48,404 nucleotides of DNA from Paenibacillus sp. LHD-117 (GTDB lineage Bacteria; Bacillota; Bacilli; Paenibacillales; Paenibacillaceae): the NCBI RefSeq assembly GCF_030929555.1, contig NZ_JAVFVT010000051.1, positions 1 to 48,404 on the forward strand, read 5' to 3'. Below the pieces are notes generated by a model. That model was given only the letters and a program-made list of their open reading frames with translations, was not told where the DNA came from and did not search any database. Of this stretch, positions 8,059 to 16,392 are shown in pieces (the first letter of the stretch is position 1; every line of letters starts with the position of its first letter). A program made the translations under genes and the position numbers.

Positions 8059-9321
8059 TTATGGAGATACTTGCTGCCTGGCCGGAGCGAGCGCGAGCAG
8101 ATCTTCTTCGTCGAGCGAGTCGGTCACCCCCGATTTGATCAGATCGGAGAACTTCTCGTCCGGCACCATCGTCGTCAGCACGTACAGCCTGGAGCCGCCC
8201 GTGTTGCGAACCTGGTGAAGCTGGCCCGGGGTGACGATGAAATAGGAGCCTTGCCCGATGGGCATGCTGTCCTCCCCGACCGTGGCGATGCCTTCGCCGT
8301 GCAGCACGTAGAAGTATTCGAACGCTTCCGCGTGTTCGTTCGGCGGCGTCTGTCCGCCCACGTCGAAAATCTCGACGACCGACACGAAGGGAACTTGCGT
8401 GCCGTCGCACAGCAGCACGAACTTGTTGCTGTCTTTCGGCGAAATGCGGTAAACCGGGCTTTGGTCGAAGCGGCCTGCGTACAATGCGGGCATGGTCATT
8501 TGAAGCACCTCCGTGGTATGGTTGGTCCGAATGGACTCGAGAAGCTGAACGGAATCCGATAGAAACCCGTAACATTGCTTAATGTTGTAAAAGGTCGCGT
8601 CCGCGCAATACGGCGGCGAGTTCGTCGCGCAGCAGTCGCGCAGCAGGATCGCGTCGTAGCCGGCATGAACGGCGTCTTCGAGCGTCGACATGACGCATTG
8701 ATCCAGGTTGACGCCCATGAACAGGAGGGTGTCTGCTTTCAGATTGCGCAGGATGCTGTCCATCGGCGTATCCCAGAAGCCGCTCATCCTGTATTTGTCC
8801 ACGTGGATATCGGCTGGATCCACGACCAGCCCGTCAATGATCGCCGCGCCCCAGCTGCCTTTCTCCAATACCTTGGAGCCGCTGCGCGGCAGCCGATCTC
8901 CGAGGCCTTTGCCGGTGCCCGCCCCATTGTACACGTGCAGAATGGAAGGACTGAGGTTCAGCCGATCTTCGCGGTTTCCCCAATTAAGCCAAATGACCGG
9001 GACGCCTTCGCGCCTCAGCGCCTCCAGCGCGCGGTTCTGCGCCTCGGCCAATGCCGCCAGCGGAGCGTAATCGCCGCCGATGTAGTCGACCCAGCCGCCC
9101 GGCGAGCAGAAGTCGTTCTGCATGTCGACGACGATGACGACCGTTCGGTCCAGGTCGATCACGACGCGCTGGGGTTCGGCTTGCAAGCGGAGGATTCTAC
9201 CGCCGCCGAGAGCACCGCTACTTCTTGCGCCATTCCCTCTCGCCGGGCGCCGGCCCCTGCTGAGATCGACCTCTTCCTCGTTTACGTACCAGTCGTTTCT
9301 GCCATTGCCAAGCTGATGCAT
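8059..9321 (-). CDS. RutB-like isochorismatase-family hydrolase fused to a cupin
   Basis: This 420-residue protein has two domains. Residues about 50-265 are a cysteine hydrolase of the isochorismatase fold with the triad D66 (VVDMQND), K154 (EKGSW) and C209 (LDQCVMS). The stretch SGFWDTPMDSILR is typical of RutB, which hydrolyses ureidoacrylate in pyrimidine breakdown. Residues about 305-400 are a single cupin with metal-type residues H330, E335, H341 and H369. The join around residue 275 shows no stop or frameshift. The ATG at 9321 has GGAGGT about 9 bases upstream and overlaps the CocE-type gene by 40 bp. The first 45 residues are low in complexity and resemble no domain. Confidence 0.83.
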   Translation of the reverse strand: MHQLGNGRNDWYVNEEEVDLSRGRRPARGNGARSSGALGGGRILRLQAEPQRVVIDLDRTVVIVVDMQNDFCSPGGWVDYIGGDYAPLAALAEAQNRALEALRREGVPVIWLNWGNREDRLNLSPSILHVYNGAGTGKGLGDRLPRSGSKVLEKGSWGAAIIDGLVVDPADIHVDKYRMSGFWDTPMDSILRNLKADTLLFMGVNLDQCVMSTLEDAVHAGYDAILLRDCCATNSPPYCADATFYNIKQCYGFLSDSVQLLESIRTNHTTEVLQMTMPALYAGRFDQSPVYRISPKDSNKFVLLCDGTQVPFVSVVEIFDVGGQTPPNEHAEAFEYFYVLHGEGIATVGEDSMPIGQGSYFIVTPGQLHQVRNTGGSRLYVLTTMVPDEKFSDLIKSGVTDSLDEEDLLALAPARQQVSP

Positions 9322-11018
9322 TCGGCTTCCACCTCCATCTTCATCAAAGGGAGCTCCAGCACGGAGCCGCCATAATTAACCGAGACGGACGCCATCATGA
9401 GCTCTCCGGCATTCGCAAGCCGGGCTTCGCTTGCCGGCCTGCCGTTCGGATGGCAGGCGAAGAGCGGATACGCGCTTCCCGTCAGCTCCAGTCTCAGCCT
9501 CTCCCCAGCTTTAAGCTCGATCGCGACGGGTCTCAGCTTCAGCCGCAGCGTCTGCCATTGTCCCCGGTCATCGGCCTCGGCTTCCGTTTCGGCGATGCCC
9601 GCCGTCAAGAACAAAGCGCTTCCGTCCAAGCGTACGACGCTTACGATCGCGGCCACGTCCGTCGGCCCCCCGATTGTCTGAACCTGAACTGACAGCCGGA
9701 TGGCACCGAAGAGGCGAGCATCCTCCTCCATCGCGTCTCCCGTATAGACCAGCTTCTCGTAACGGTCCTGCTCGGTTCGCCGATCCTTCGGCTGGAACCC
9801 TTCCAGCTTCATCGGAAACCTGGCATCGTAGACGAATACGTCGGGCCTGACCTGCGCCGCGGCGGGCTGCCGTTCCGTCAGCCTGCCTCCGCCGGATGCG
9901 CCGTTCGCCGGCTTCCCCTTGCGATCTAGCCAATACCGCGCCGTTCGTCCCGTGCCGGAAGCAGCCGACAGCTGCCGGTATGTCCGCCAACGCCCGCTCC
10001 CTCGCTCGTAACAGGCGACCTCCGGTTCCGCCGGCTTCCCGGGCTGGCGATTCGGATCAAGCCAATAGCGAAACCACGCCGCCTGCTCCACATGAATGTC
10101 GCCGTCCGCTTCCTCTCCGTGATCGTGACCGCCTGAATGCCTTCCCCACGGAATGTGGTCCCAGGGGCCGATCATGAGTTTGAAGAACAAGTCGCCGGAA
10201 CGCTCGATGGCGCTTAACCGCTCATAATCGCTTATCGTTCCGGCCAGGAATACGTCGTACCATCCGCCGATGAGGAAAGCAGGAATCGGATGTTTCAGGA
10301 AATTTTGCGTCCAGCTCCTCCGCTCCCAATACGCGTCGTATTCGGCATGCTCCCTCCATTCCCGGAAAGCCGGGAAATACGTCTGCAGAATCGGATGCGA
10401 GCCATCCTCCATGACCGGATACAACAATTCGTCGGGCGTGCTCTTGCGAACGAGCGTACAATACGCTTCGGCCTTCGCGTCGCCCGCCCGTCTGGCCTCG
10501 TCGCGGGCGAGCTGGAACGCCCAAGGCACATGTTCGCCCGCCGCGAACCGGCCTTGCGGGTAGATCATGCCGTGGTAGACATCCGATCCGCACATGCCGG
10601 GCGCGATTGCCTTCAGCGAAGGAGGCGCCTTTGACGCTGCCGCCCATTGGGTGCAGCCCTGGTACGAGAAGCCGTACATCCCCACGTGACCATTCGAGCC
10701 CGGCAAAGCGGCCGCCCATTCTACGGCGTCGTAACCGTCATCCGCTTCGCGGACGAAGGGATCGAACTCGCCTTCCGATTCGCCGCGCCCCCTCACGTCC
10801 TGAATGACCACGATAAAGCCTTGCTGCGCGTACCATACTGGATGAGCCTGCGTTACGGTAGATGCGAGCGTCTTCCCGTAGGGCTGCCTCATCAGGAGCA
10901 CCGGATACGCGCCCCCCTGCGACGGTCGGTACACATCCGAGTAAAGTACGGTACCGTCCCGCATCGAACAAGGAATGTCGCGCTCCACTAAACATCCGCC
11001 AAACCGAATCGCACCCAT
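9282..11018 (-). CDS. CocE/NonD-family serine hydrolase
   Basis: This 578-residue protein has the layout of CocE-type (peptidase S15-like) hydrolases: an alpha/beta-hydrolase domain followed by a C-terminal jelly-roll domain. The nucleophile is S118 in GFSYQG, with D255 in GGWYDVF and H288 in GPWDHIP completing the triad. CocE relatives cleave esters or amides such as cocaine, glutaryl-7-ACA or alpha-amino acyl esters. It is the first gene of the operon; the leader is about 165 nt from the promoter at 11190-11217. The ATG has AGGTG 6 bases upstream. No signal peptide is seen, so it probably acts in the cytoplasm on the imported compound. Confidence 0.85.
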   Translation of the reverse strand: MGAIRFGGCLVERDIPCSMRDGTVLYSDVYRPSQGGAYPVLLMRQPYGKTLASTVTQAHPVWYAQQGFIVVIQDVRGRGESEGEFDPFVREADDGYDAVEWAAALPGSNGHVGMYGFSYQGCTQWAAASKAPPSLKAIAPGMCGSDVYHGMIYPQGRFAAGEHVPWAFQLARDEARRAGDAKAEAYCTLVRKSTPDELLYPVMEDGSHPILQTYFPAFREWREHAEYDAYWERRSWTQNFLKHPIPAFLIGGWYDVFLAGTISDYERLSAIERSGDLFFKLMIGPWDHIPWGRHSGGHDHGEEADGDIHVEQAAWFRYWLDPNRQPGKPAEPEVACYERGSGRWRTYRQLSAASGTGRTARYWLDRKGKPANGASGGGRLTERQPAAAQVRPDVFVYDARFPMKLEGFQPKDRRTEQDRYEKLVYTGDAMEEDARLFGAIRLSVQVQTIGGPTDVAAIVSVVRLDGSALFLTAGIAETEAEADDRGQWQTLRLKLRPVAIELKAGERLRLELTGSAYPLFACHPNGRPASEARLANAGELMMASVSVNYGGSVLELPLMKMEVEAECISLAMAETTGT

Positions 11019-11189
11019 ACCAGCACCTACTTTATGTTAGTTTATATAACTCTAATTTCCGAATAAATCAAAAAACCTCACACATAACTCCCCATAAACA
11101 CTTATATCCTGCCGCATATCTCACTCGTAACACTCATAATCACGCAAATGCACCTCAATTATCTGAAAATTCATTATCTTATGTCACTT

Positions 11190-11217
11190 ATTATAACGCG
11201 TCTAGTCAGCATGTCAA
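11190..11217 (-). promoter_or_regulatory. Sigma-A-type promoter of the nine-gene operon
   Basis: On the minus strand TTGACA (11217-11212) and TATAAT (11195-11190) are separated by 16 bp, a near-consensus housekeeping promoter. It points toward the CocE-type gene. The predicted leader of about 165 nt is AT-rich, and I recognise no riboswitch in it. Confidence 0.8.
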
Positions 11218-11223
11218 CGAAAA

Positions 11224-11274
11224 AATGTTCGAATGTGATTATTCGTTGTTCATTTTCGTTAAAAAGCGAACATT
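11224..11274. promoter_or_regulatory. Inverted repeat, candidate DeoR operator
   Basis: AATGTTCG at 11224-11231 is matched by CGAACATT at 11267-11274. Further TTCG-type half sites lie between them (ATTCGTTGTTC, TTTTCGTT). The repeat sits directly upstream of the operon's -35 box. DeoR proteins often bind several TTCG-like repeats, so the operon's own repressor is the natural candidate; this is inference. Confidence 0.45.
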
Positions 11275-11393
11275 CGGGATGTAAGGGTTTGCACAAATGA
11301 TCATTGTTCGACCATGATCGCGAAACAATGCTGCAACTTCGCATGGCTCTCCTTCGTCAATAGAGTAGTTGCTGCCGGGGAGGTGTTCGGTTC

Positions 11394-11933
11394 ATGAGCA
11401 AGCGTATTAGACTCATCTTGGTTGTGCTCATTCTCGGAGTCGCGCTAGGCACGGCCCATCGAGCGGACGCCCTATCTTGCGCTCCGCCCGGGCCTGCGTC
11501 CGAGGAGCTGAACGAAAGTGCCGTCGTGTTCAAAGGTACGGCCATCGCCGCCAAGCGCAGCGGCCTGACTGCCTTTCGCGTAGAGAGGGGTTGGAAAGGG
11601 ATAGAGAGCGGCCGGATCGAGTTGTTCGACAACGGCTGGGATCCTTTTCAGCTGAACAAGGAGTACTTGGTGTTCGGGAGCATGCGGGACGGGGAGCTGA
11701 GGATGAATCTGTGCGGGAATACCGGCGTCTGGGACGCGAATCGGGATAAGGCGATGCAACAAGCGGACGTGGAGCCTACGGTGTTCGGGGCCGCTTCTTT
11801 GGTTGAGGAAGAACCGGCCCAGCCAAGGAGTTTGAAGCTCGGAATAAGAGAGGCATCGACGATCCTGCTTTTTTCCATCCCTGTGTTAGCCTTAATCGTG
11901 TGGATGGCCCGGAGGCGCCGCCGAAGTAGGTAG
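11394..11933 (+). CDS. Secreted, membrane-anchored NTR/TIMP-like domain protein
   Basis: This 179-residue protein has a signal peptide (residues 1-26, ending ADA) and a soluble domain. A C-terminal transmembrane helix near 153-172 is followed by an Arg-rich tail, so the domain should face outward. The domain starts with SCAPPGP (C29), contains AVVFKGTA and FRVERGWKG, and has a second cysteine at C107. This resembles bacterial netrin/TIMP-like (OB-fold) domains, which lack a known enzymatic role. GGGGAGGTG precedes the ATG. It stands alone on the plus strand; no partner is evident. The family call is by pattern only. Confidence 0.65.
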   Translation: MSKRIRLILVVLILGVALGTAHRADALSCAPPGPASEELNESAVVFKGTAIAAKRSGLTAFRVERGWKGIESGRIELFDNGWDPFQLNKEYLVFGSMRDGELRMNLCGNTGVWDANRDKAMQQADVEPTVFGAASLVEEEPAQPRSLKLGIREASTILLFSIPVLALIVWMARRRRRSR

Positions 11934-11962
11934 CCGGCGCGTGCAATTTGATAAAAAAAAAA

Positions 11963-11987
11963 CGCAGAACCGGCAACCGGCTCTGCG
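11963..11987. terminator. Bidirectional terminator
   Basis: CGCAGAACCGG and CCGGCTCTGCG pair around CAA with one wobble. A run of ten A before the stem gives a strong T-run on the minus strand for the cortex hydrolase gene. It also separates that gene from the convergent gene ending at 11933. Confidence 0.85.
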
Positions 11988-12007
11988 TCTTGCTTATATC
12001 GATTCGA

Positions 12008-13009
12008 TTATTCCGCGAAATGATGATGCCCGATCTTCGCGACGACGTCCAGGCTGGACCAGAACGATCCTTTGGACACCTTCGGATTAAAGAAATAAAC
12101 CGCGCCTTTTACGTTGTTCTTGCCGTTGAGCGCGTCCTTAGCGGCGCGCAGCACGCTGGCGTTCGGAGCGGCCTTGTCGAGCAGTCCGTTATGCGCCGGC
12201 GGGAACTGTTTGCCGGAGTAGATGACGTCGCGGATGGAATCCGGGAACCTGGCATCCTTCACGCGGTTAAGAATGACGTTGGCGACCGCAAGCTGCCCTT
12301 CATAGGACTCGTACCCGGCCTCGACCATCGTGATCTTCGCCAGCAGCGTGTAGTCCTGCTCCGTGTACGGTTTCGCAGGTTTGTCGAAGATGGACGGCAT
12401 GACGACCCGAAGCGACGTTCCCTCCTTGATGCCGTCGGCAGTTTTCATCTCGTTGCGGACAAGCAGCTCCGCTTGGCTCGTGCCGAATGCTTTGACGATC
12501 TCGCCCAGACCGTTCTCCTCCGTCACGACCGCGGGCTGCACCGTCGTCAGCTCGGCCGCTTCCTCTTCCTTGTTCCACTTGACCTTCGCATGCAGCAATT
12601 CGGCCACATGGCGCAGCGGAACGTACATTCTTCCGTCCTCGATGAACGGCGCTTCATCCATGACGTATCGGGCTTTATTAAAGTAAACGACCGGCACGCC
12701 GTCGCCCAGCACGATCGTATCGCCGAGCGCGGTCTCGATTGTCGTTTCTTCGTTTTTCTTGTCCCAGCCAATTTTCTTCGCCTTGAACAGATCCGCGACG
12801 AGCGCCACCGGCACAAACAATCTGCCGTCCAGCATTATCGGCGGTTCGGACAGCTTTACGGCCTCCCCGTCCAGCTTGATGACCGTATCCTGAGCGGCTT
12901 TCGCGCCCCATGGCGCGGCCGAAGCCGACATCGGCAAGGCGAGCAGCATCATGGCTGCCACAACGATATGTATCCATCTTTTATATTTTCGTTTGGTTGT
13001 TCCGATCAT
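12008..13009 (-). CDS. Stalk-domain plus SleB-type cell wall hydrolase
   Basis: This 333-residue secreted protein has a signal peptide ending SASA (about residue 32). A stalk domain (copper-amine-oxidase N-terminal-like, about 38-150) with the repeats GRLFVPVALVADLF and GRMYVPLRHVAELL follows. A C-terminal hydrolase_2 domain (about 225-333) is of SleB/CwlJ type. The catalytic Glu is in MVEAGYESYEGQLAVANVILNR, and the usual RFPDSIRDVIYSG and FWSSLDVVAKIGHHHF segments are present. SleB-family enzymes are lytic transglycosylases acting on spore cortex peptidoglycan. The ATG at 13009 has AGGAGGT 5 bases upstream. It is probably monocistronic and is followed by the terminator at 11963-11987. Confidence 0.87.
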   Translation of the reverse strand: MIGTTKRKYKRWIHIVVAAMMLLALPMSASAAPWGAKAAQDTVIKLDGEAVKLSEPPIMLDGRLFVPVALVADLFKAKKIGWDKKNEETTIETALGDTIVLGDGVPVVYFNKARYVMDEAPFIEDGRMYVPLRHVAELLHAKVKWNKEEEAAELTTVQPAVVTEENGLGEIVKAFGTSQAELLVRNEMKTADGIKEGTSLRVVMPSIFDKPAKPYTEQDYTLLAKITMVEAGYESYEGQLAVANVILNRVKDARFPDSIRDVIYSGKQFPPAHNGLLDKAAPNASVLRAAKDALNGKNNVKGAVYFFNPKVSKGSFWSSLDVVAKIGHHHFAE

Positions 13010-13253
13010 GATTACCTCCTTGCAATCGCTAATGCTGTACTGTGTTACCCCGATCCCCTTTGGCCTCGCCAAATTATAGCACAGCATAAAGCGTTTGCAG
13101 GATTAACATTTTTTCAGAATTGGAGCAGGCATGCCTCCCCGCATTGCGCGATCCCTTCGGCAACGATGCGAAACTACCAGTATTTTCGCGATGATTCCTA
13201 CTAATATCCTTGATATAATTCAAAGGTTGGATTTTTATCGAGGAGGAATGATT

Positions 13254-14879
13254 ATGTATCGACGGACAGGCTTAATGGCTAAACTAACATTCGCCACGAT
13301 TATTCTAGCGGGTTTGTTCATGCCGAAAGCTTCTTCTGCCTCGAATCTTCCATTCGACGACATTGACGATAGCTATGCTAAACAAGCGATAATAGATTTA
13401 TACAACAAAAAGATTATAACGGGGACTTCGAGCACGAGCTTCTCCCCAACAAGGTCGATGACGAGGGCCGAATTCATTGCCGTGCTGAATCGACTGCTGA
13501 AGCTCGAGCAGGTTTTCAGCCCGGTCTCGCCCTATGCGGATGTTCCGAAGAGCGCCTGGTATTACGGCTGGATTCAGGCAGCCGTTCAGCTTGAGCTGGT
13601 AAGCGGGACTTCCGCGACAACCTTCGCTCCGAACAAGCAGATTACGCGGCAGGAAGCCGCCGTTCTTTTAACGAATGCCCTAAAACTGTCGGGGAACACA
13701 AACGGCAGCGGCGTCTCATTTAAGGACATAGACGATATAGCCGAATGGGCGCTTGATTCCGTTGCGGAGGTTAACAAGCTTAAGCTTATGGTAGGCGATG
13801 ATCACAGCCGCTTCCGCCCTTCCGACCCGATCAAACGGCAAGAAGCCGCCATTCTCCTATCGCGCGTTCTGAAGCAGGACGGCTGGGAAGCGGAGCTGAA
13901 TGCCGCACCTGACGATCGGATCGTGATGGGATGGCAATACGGGCAGACGGTGGACGAATACACGAGCACGATCAAAAAGTCGAACGTGAATACCTTGTCT
14001 CCACGTTGGTATTTTGTCGGCAACACGGGCGAAGTCACGGATGTAACCGATAGCTCGCTCGTCACCTGGGCGAAAAAGAATAACAAAAAAGTATGGGCCA
14101 TGGTCGGCAATCGCTCCAACCAAGAGGCGACCCACGAGCTGCTATCCAGTGCAACGGCCAGGAACAACGCGGTGAATCAATTAGCCGCGAAAGCGAAACA
14201 ATATGGCGTGGACGGACTTAATCTCGACTTCGAAAATGTCGCTCCCGCCGATCGCGCGTATTTCACAGCCTTTGTGACGGAGCTGGCCGCCAAGCTGCAT
14301 GCGATGAACAAAACGCTGTCGGTCGATGTCTCTCCCGACCTCGGCACCGACTGGACGGAAGCGTTCGATTATGCCAAGCTCGGCAAGCAAGCGGATTATA
14401 TAGTGTTGATGGGGTATGACGAGCATTATGGCGGCAGCTTGTATCCGGGGCCCAATGCCTCTCTGCCCTATGTTCGAAGTGCCATAAACACTTTGATGAA
14501 GGCCGTCGACCCTGCGAAAATCATTCTTGCGCTGCCTTTCTATAATCGCGACTGGACGCTCAATCCGAACGGAACCGCAGCGTCCTCCTCGTACCTGACA
14601 TTTACCGAGCAGAACGGGCTGATCGAGAAGCTATCGCTCCGGCCTGTATGGGATGCGGAGTTAGGCCAATATGTGGCCGGTTATACCAAGCAGTCGCTCG
14701 TTCACTCCATCTGGATCGAGGACGGCCGGTCCTTGATTGCCAAATACAAGCTTGTCGCAACCAAAGGCTTGGCCGGAATCGCCTATTGGCATATCGGCGG
14801 CGAGAGCCCGGATATTTGGCCGAGCATGCGCAATGCCGAGCGTTATTACGATTATCGATTCGAAACGGGTAATTCATAA
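13254..14879 (+). CDS. SLH-domain GH18 family protein
   Basis: This 541-residue secreted protein begins with a signal peptide (residues 1-27). Three S-layer homology repeats (about 30-215) follow, which usually bind pyruvylated wall polymers. The rest is a glycoside hydrolase family 18 barrel. GVDGLNLDFENV matches the DxxDxDxE-type catalytic strand, with the acid Glu in DFEN; YIVLMGYDEHYGG and GLAGIAYWHIGGE are further GH18 strands. The barrel most resembles YaaH/SleL-like enzymes acting on peptidoglycan or cortex glycan, not true chitinases. GAGGAGG lies 7 bases before the ATG at 13254; the ATG at 13248 is too close. TATAAT at 13214-13219 is a likely -10 box. Confidence 0.88.
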   Translation: MYRRTGLMAKLTFATIILAGLFMPKASSASNLPFDDIDDSYAKQAIIDLYNKKIITGTSSTSFSPTRSMTRAEFIAVLNRLLKLEQVFSPVSPYADVPKSAWYYGWIQAAVQLELVSGTSATTFAPNKQITRQEAAVLLTNALKLSGNTNGSGVSFKDIDDIAEWALDSVAEVNKLKLMVGDDHSRFRPSDPIKRQEAAILLSRVLKQDGWEAELNAAPDDRIVMGWQYGQTVDEYTSTIKKSNVNTLSPRWYFVGNTGEVTDVTDSSLVTWAKKNNKKVWAMVGNRSNQEATHELLSSATARNNAVNQLAAKAKQYGVDGLNLDFENVAPADRAYFTAFVTELAAKLHAMNKTLSVDVSPDLGTDWTEAFDYAKLGKQADYIVLMGYDEHYGGSLYPGPNASLPYVRSAINTLMKAVDPAKIILALPFYNRDWTLNPNGTAASSSYLTFTEQNGLIEKLSLRPVWDAELGQYVAGYTKQSLVHSIWIEDGRSLIAKYKLVATKGLAGIAYWHIGGESPDIWPSMRNAERYYDYRFETGNS

Positions 14880-14899
14880 TTATAGTGTGGTTTCACGAC

Positions 14900-14942
14900 A
14901 AAAAATCATTCGCTTCTTTTTGAAGAGGCGGATGATTTTTTT
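14900..14942. terminator. Bidirectional terminator
   Basis: AAAAAATCATTCGC and GCGGATGATTTTTT pair with one wobble, with CTTC/GAAG continuing the stem inside. T-runs are present in both directions, serving the GH18 gene and the convergent gene at 14985-15758. Confidence 0.9.
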
Positions 14943-14984
14943 CATTGATTCAACAGTGATCGGCAAGATCGCATTGCGCCGATA

Positions 14985-15758
14985 TTATTTTGTCGTTGTA
15001 GCGAAACGATGGTCTCCGATAAGAATAAAGCTAGTTGTTTCATATTGATTATCCCAAAATAAGATCGACAGCACATAGATTGAATCCATATCGACTTCTC
15101 CGGGTTTGGCGAATGCCATAGGCTCCAATTTTTTCAATTGGCCGCTGCTCTCGTTTTGAAAAACGTAAGAAACAGTATTAATCTTTTCGTCCACACCACC
15201 ATTTCCATACGCCTCGAATACATCATTTTTGGGATTGCCGAGACCAATATCTCTGTTGGTTCGAAATCGATTCGTCAAGTTATCGCCGGCATCAATGATG
15301 AATCCAGCTGCCTTGTTTTCTCTGTAATACACTTCAAGACCTTCATACATGTACCTACCCAAAAATTCATCGTCCGGTTCCCCCAAAATCGCTTCCACTT
15401 CTTCCTTTGTCATGCCCAAGGCGAACGTTGCGCCGGTAACGGAATCCTTCACGTGGAGATCTTCCACCGTAAACTCGCCAGGATCGTCGCTGATCCAGAT
15501 TGTCTCCGTCTCCTCGTCCCAGCCGACTTCCTTGCCCAGCGACTCGCCGACGAACCGAATCGGCACATACGTCGTCCCCTTATACACAAACCCCTGCTTG
15601 TCCGGATCCGGCGTTTCCTTTACGCCATTAAACTTATACGTGAGATTTTTAAAAAACACATCGATCCGGGTTGAACCTACAGCCGCATAAGCGGTCGTCG
15701 CGCTGAGCATCGCGCAGCATACAAAGCCCGCGACAAACGATTTGAATTGAACGCGCAT
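14985..15758 (-). CDS. Secreted stalk-domain protein of unknown function
   Basis: This 257-residue protein has a signal peptide (about 1-25, ending AYA). A stalk domain follows, with GTTYVPIRFVGESLGKEVGWD as its hallmark. The remaining 150 residues contain LGMTKEEVEAILGEPDDE, the start motif of SmpA/BamE-like or DUF4309-like small domains found in Bacillales exported proteins. No catalytic motif is seen. GAGGAGG lies 6 bases before the ATG at 15758; an upstream TTG has no support. It is apparently monocistronic. A weak A/T-rich palindrome upstream (15789-15808) is not convincing as a Fur box. Confidence 0.75.
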   Translation of the reverse strand: MRVQFKSFVAGFVCCAMLSATTAYAAVGSTRIDVFFKNLTYKFNGVKETPDPDKQGFVYKGTTYVPIRFVGESLGKEVGWDEETETIWISDDPGEFTVEDLHVKDSVTGATFALGMTKEEVEAILGEPDDEFLGRYMYEGLEVYYRENKAAGFIIDAGDNLTNRFRTNRDIGLGNPKNDVFEAYGNGGVDEKINTVSYVFQNESSGQLKKLEPMAFAKPGEVDMDSIYVLSILFWDNQYETTSFILIGDHRFATTTK

Positions 15759-15847
15759 GGCAAGCCTCCTCAAACCTTGTTATGATGGATAACGATTCAC
15801 AATCATTCCCATTTTGTCACGGGAGAATAAATTTTTCTATATTAACT

Positions 15848-15875
15848 TGTAACGAATCCTACCTTAAGCGGTCTA
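15848..15875 (+). promoter_or_regulatory. Candidate ECF-type autoregulatory promoter
   Basis: TGTAAC at 15848-15853 and CGGTCTA at 15869-15875 have the spacing and sequence type of ECF sigma promoters (SigX/SigW-like TGTAAC and CGTC boxes). They sit 23 bp before the GTG start of the sigma gene, which suggests autoregulation. The -10 element is not perfect. Confidence 0.5.
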
Positions 15876-15897
15876 ATTGCTGTTAGGACGTGAGAAT

Positions 15898-16392
15898 GTG
15901 ACCACCGATTTCGAGCAAATCTACGCCGAATACTTCAAGCCCGTATACGCCTTTGCGTTATCGCTAAGCCAAGATGCCGCCGTCGCCGAAGAGATTACGC
16001 AGGATACCTTCTTTAAGGCGATGAAGAAGATCGATTCGTTCCGAGGCGAATGCAAAATGAGCGTCTGGCTCTGCCAAATTGCCAAAAACAGCTACTTTTC
16101 CTATTTGGACAAGCAGAAGAGGCAGGTGCCGACGATCGATCCGGACTACGCCGGGCAATCCGGCGAAACGTTTGAAGCCGCGCTTGCGGACAAGGAACAG
16201 GCGTTCCGCGTCCATCAGGCTTTGCACCGGCTCGGCGAACCGTACAAGGAAGTGTTCACCCTGCGGGTGTTCGGGGAGCTGCCGTTCGCCCAAATTAGCT
16301 TGCTGTTCGGGAAAACCGAGAGCTGGGCAAGGGTGACCTTCCATCGCGCCAAACAGCAATTAATCGTCAAGCTTGAGGAGGAACAAACATGA
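15898..16392 (+). CDS. ECF-type RNA polymerase sigma factor
   Basis: This 164-residue protein has the two domains of an ECF sigma factor. Region 2 (about 5-70) contains EEITQDTFFKAMKKIDSFRGE and SVWLCQIAKNSYFSYLDK. Region 4 (about 105-160) contains EPYKEVFTLRVFGELPFAQISLLFGKTESWARVTFHRAK. The GTG at 15898 has AGGACG 7 bases upstream. A TTG at 15877 is rejected because it overlaps the likely -10 box. The stop overlaps the next ATG (ATGA), so synthesis is coupled to the anti-sigma factor, as is usual for such pairs. The regulon is unknown. Confidence 0.92.
   Translation: MTTDFEQIYAEYFKPVYAFALSLSQDAAVAEEITQDTFFKAMKKIDSFRGECKMSVWLCQIAKNSYFSYLDKQKRQVPTIDPDYAGQSGETFEAALADKEQAFRVHQALHRLGEPYKEVFTLRVFGELPFAQISLLFGKTESWARVTFHRAKQQLIVKLEEEQT

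Noticed and set aside
11019..11183. Possible riboswitch in the leader of the catabolic operon
   Set aside because: The 165-nt leader is AT-rich. I see no TPP, purine, guanidine or other known riboswitch core and no terminator hairpin.
15785..15808. Fur-like sequence before the stalk-domain gene (GATAACGATTCACAATCATT)
   Set aside because: Too many mismatches in the palindrome compared with the five strong Fur boxes in the window.
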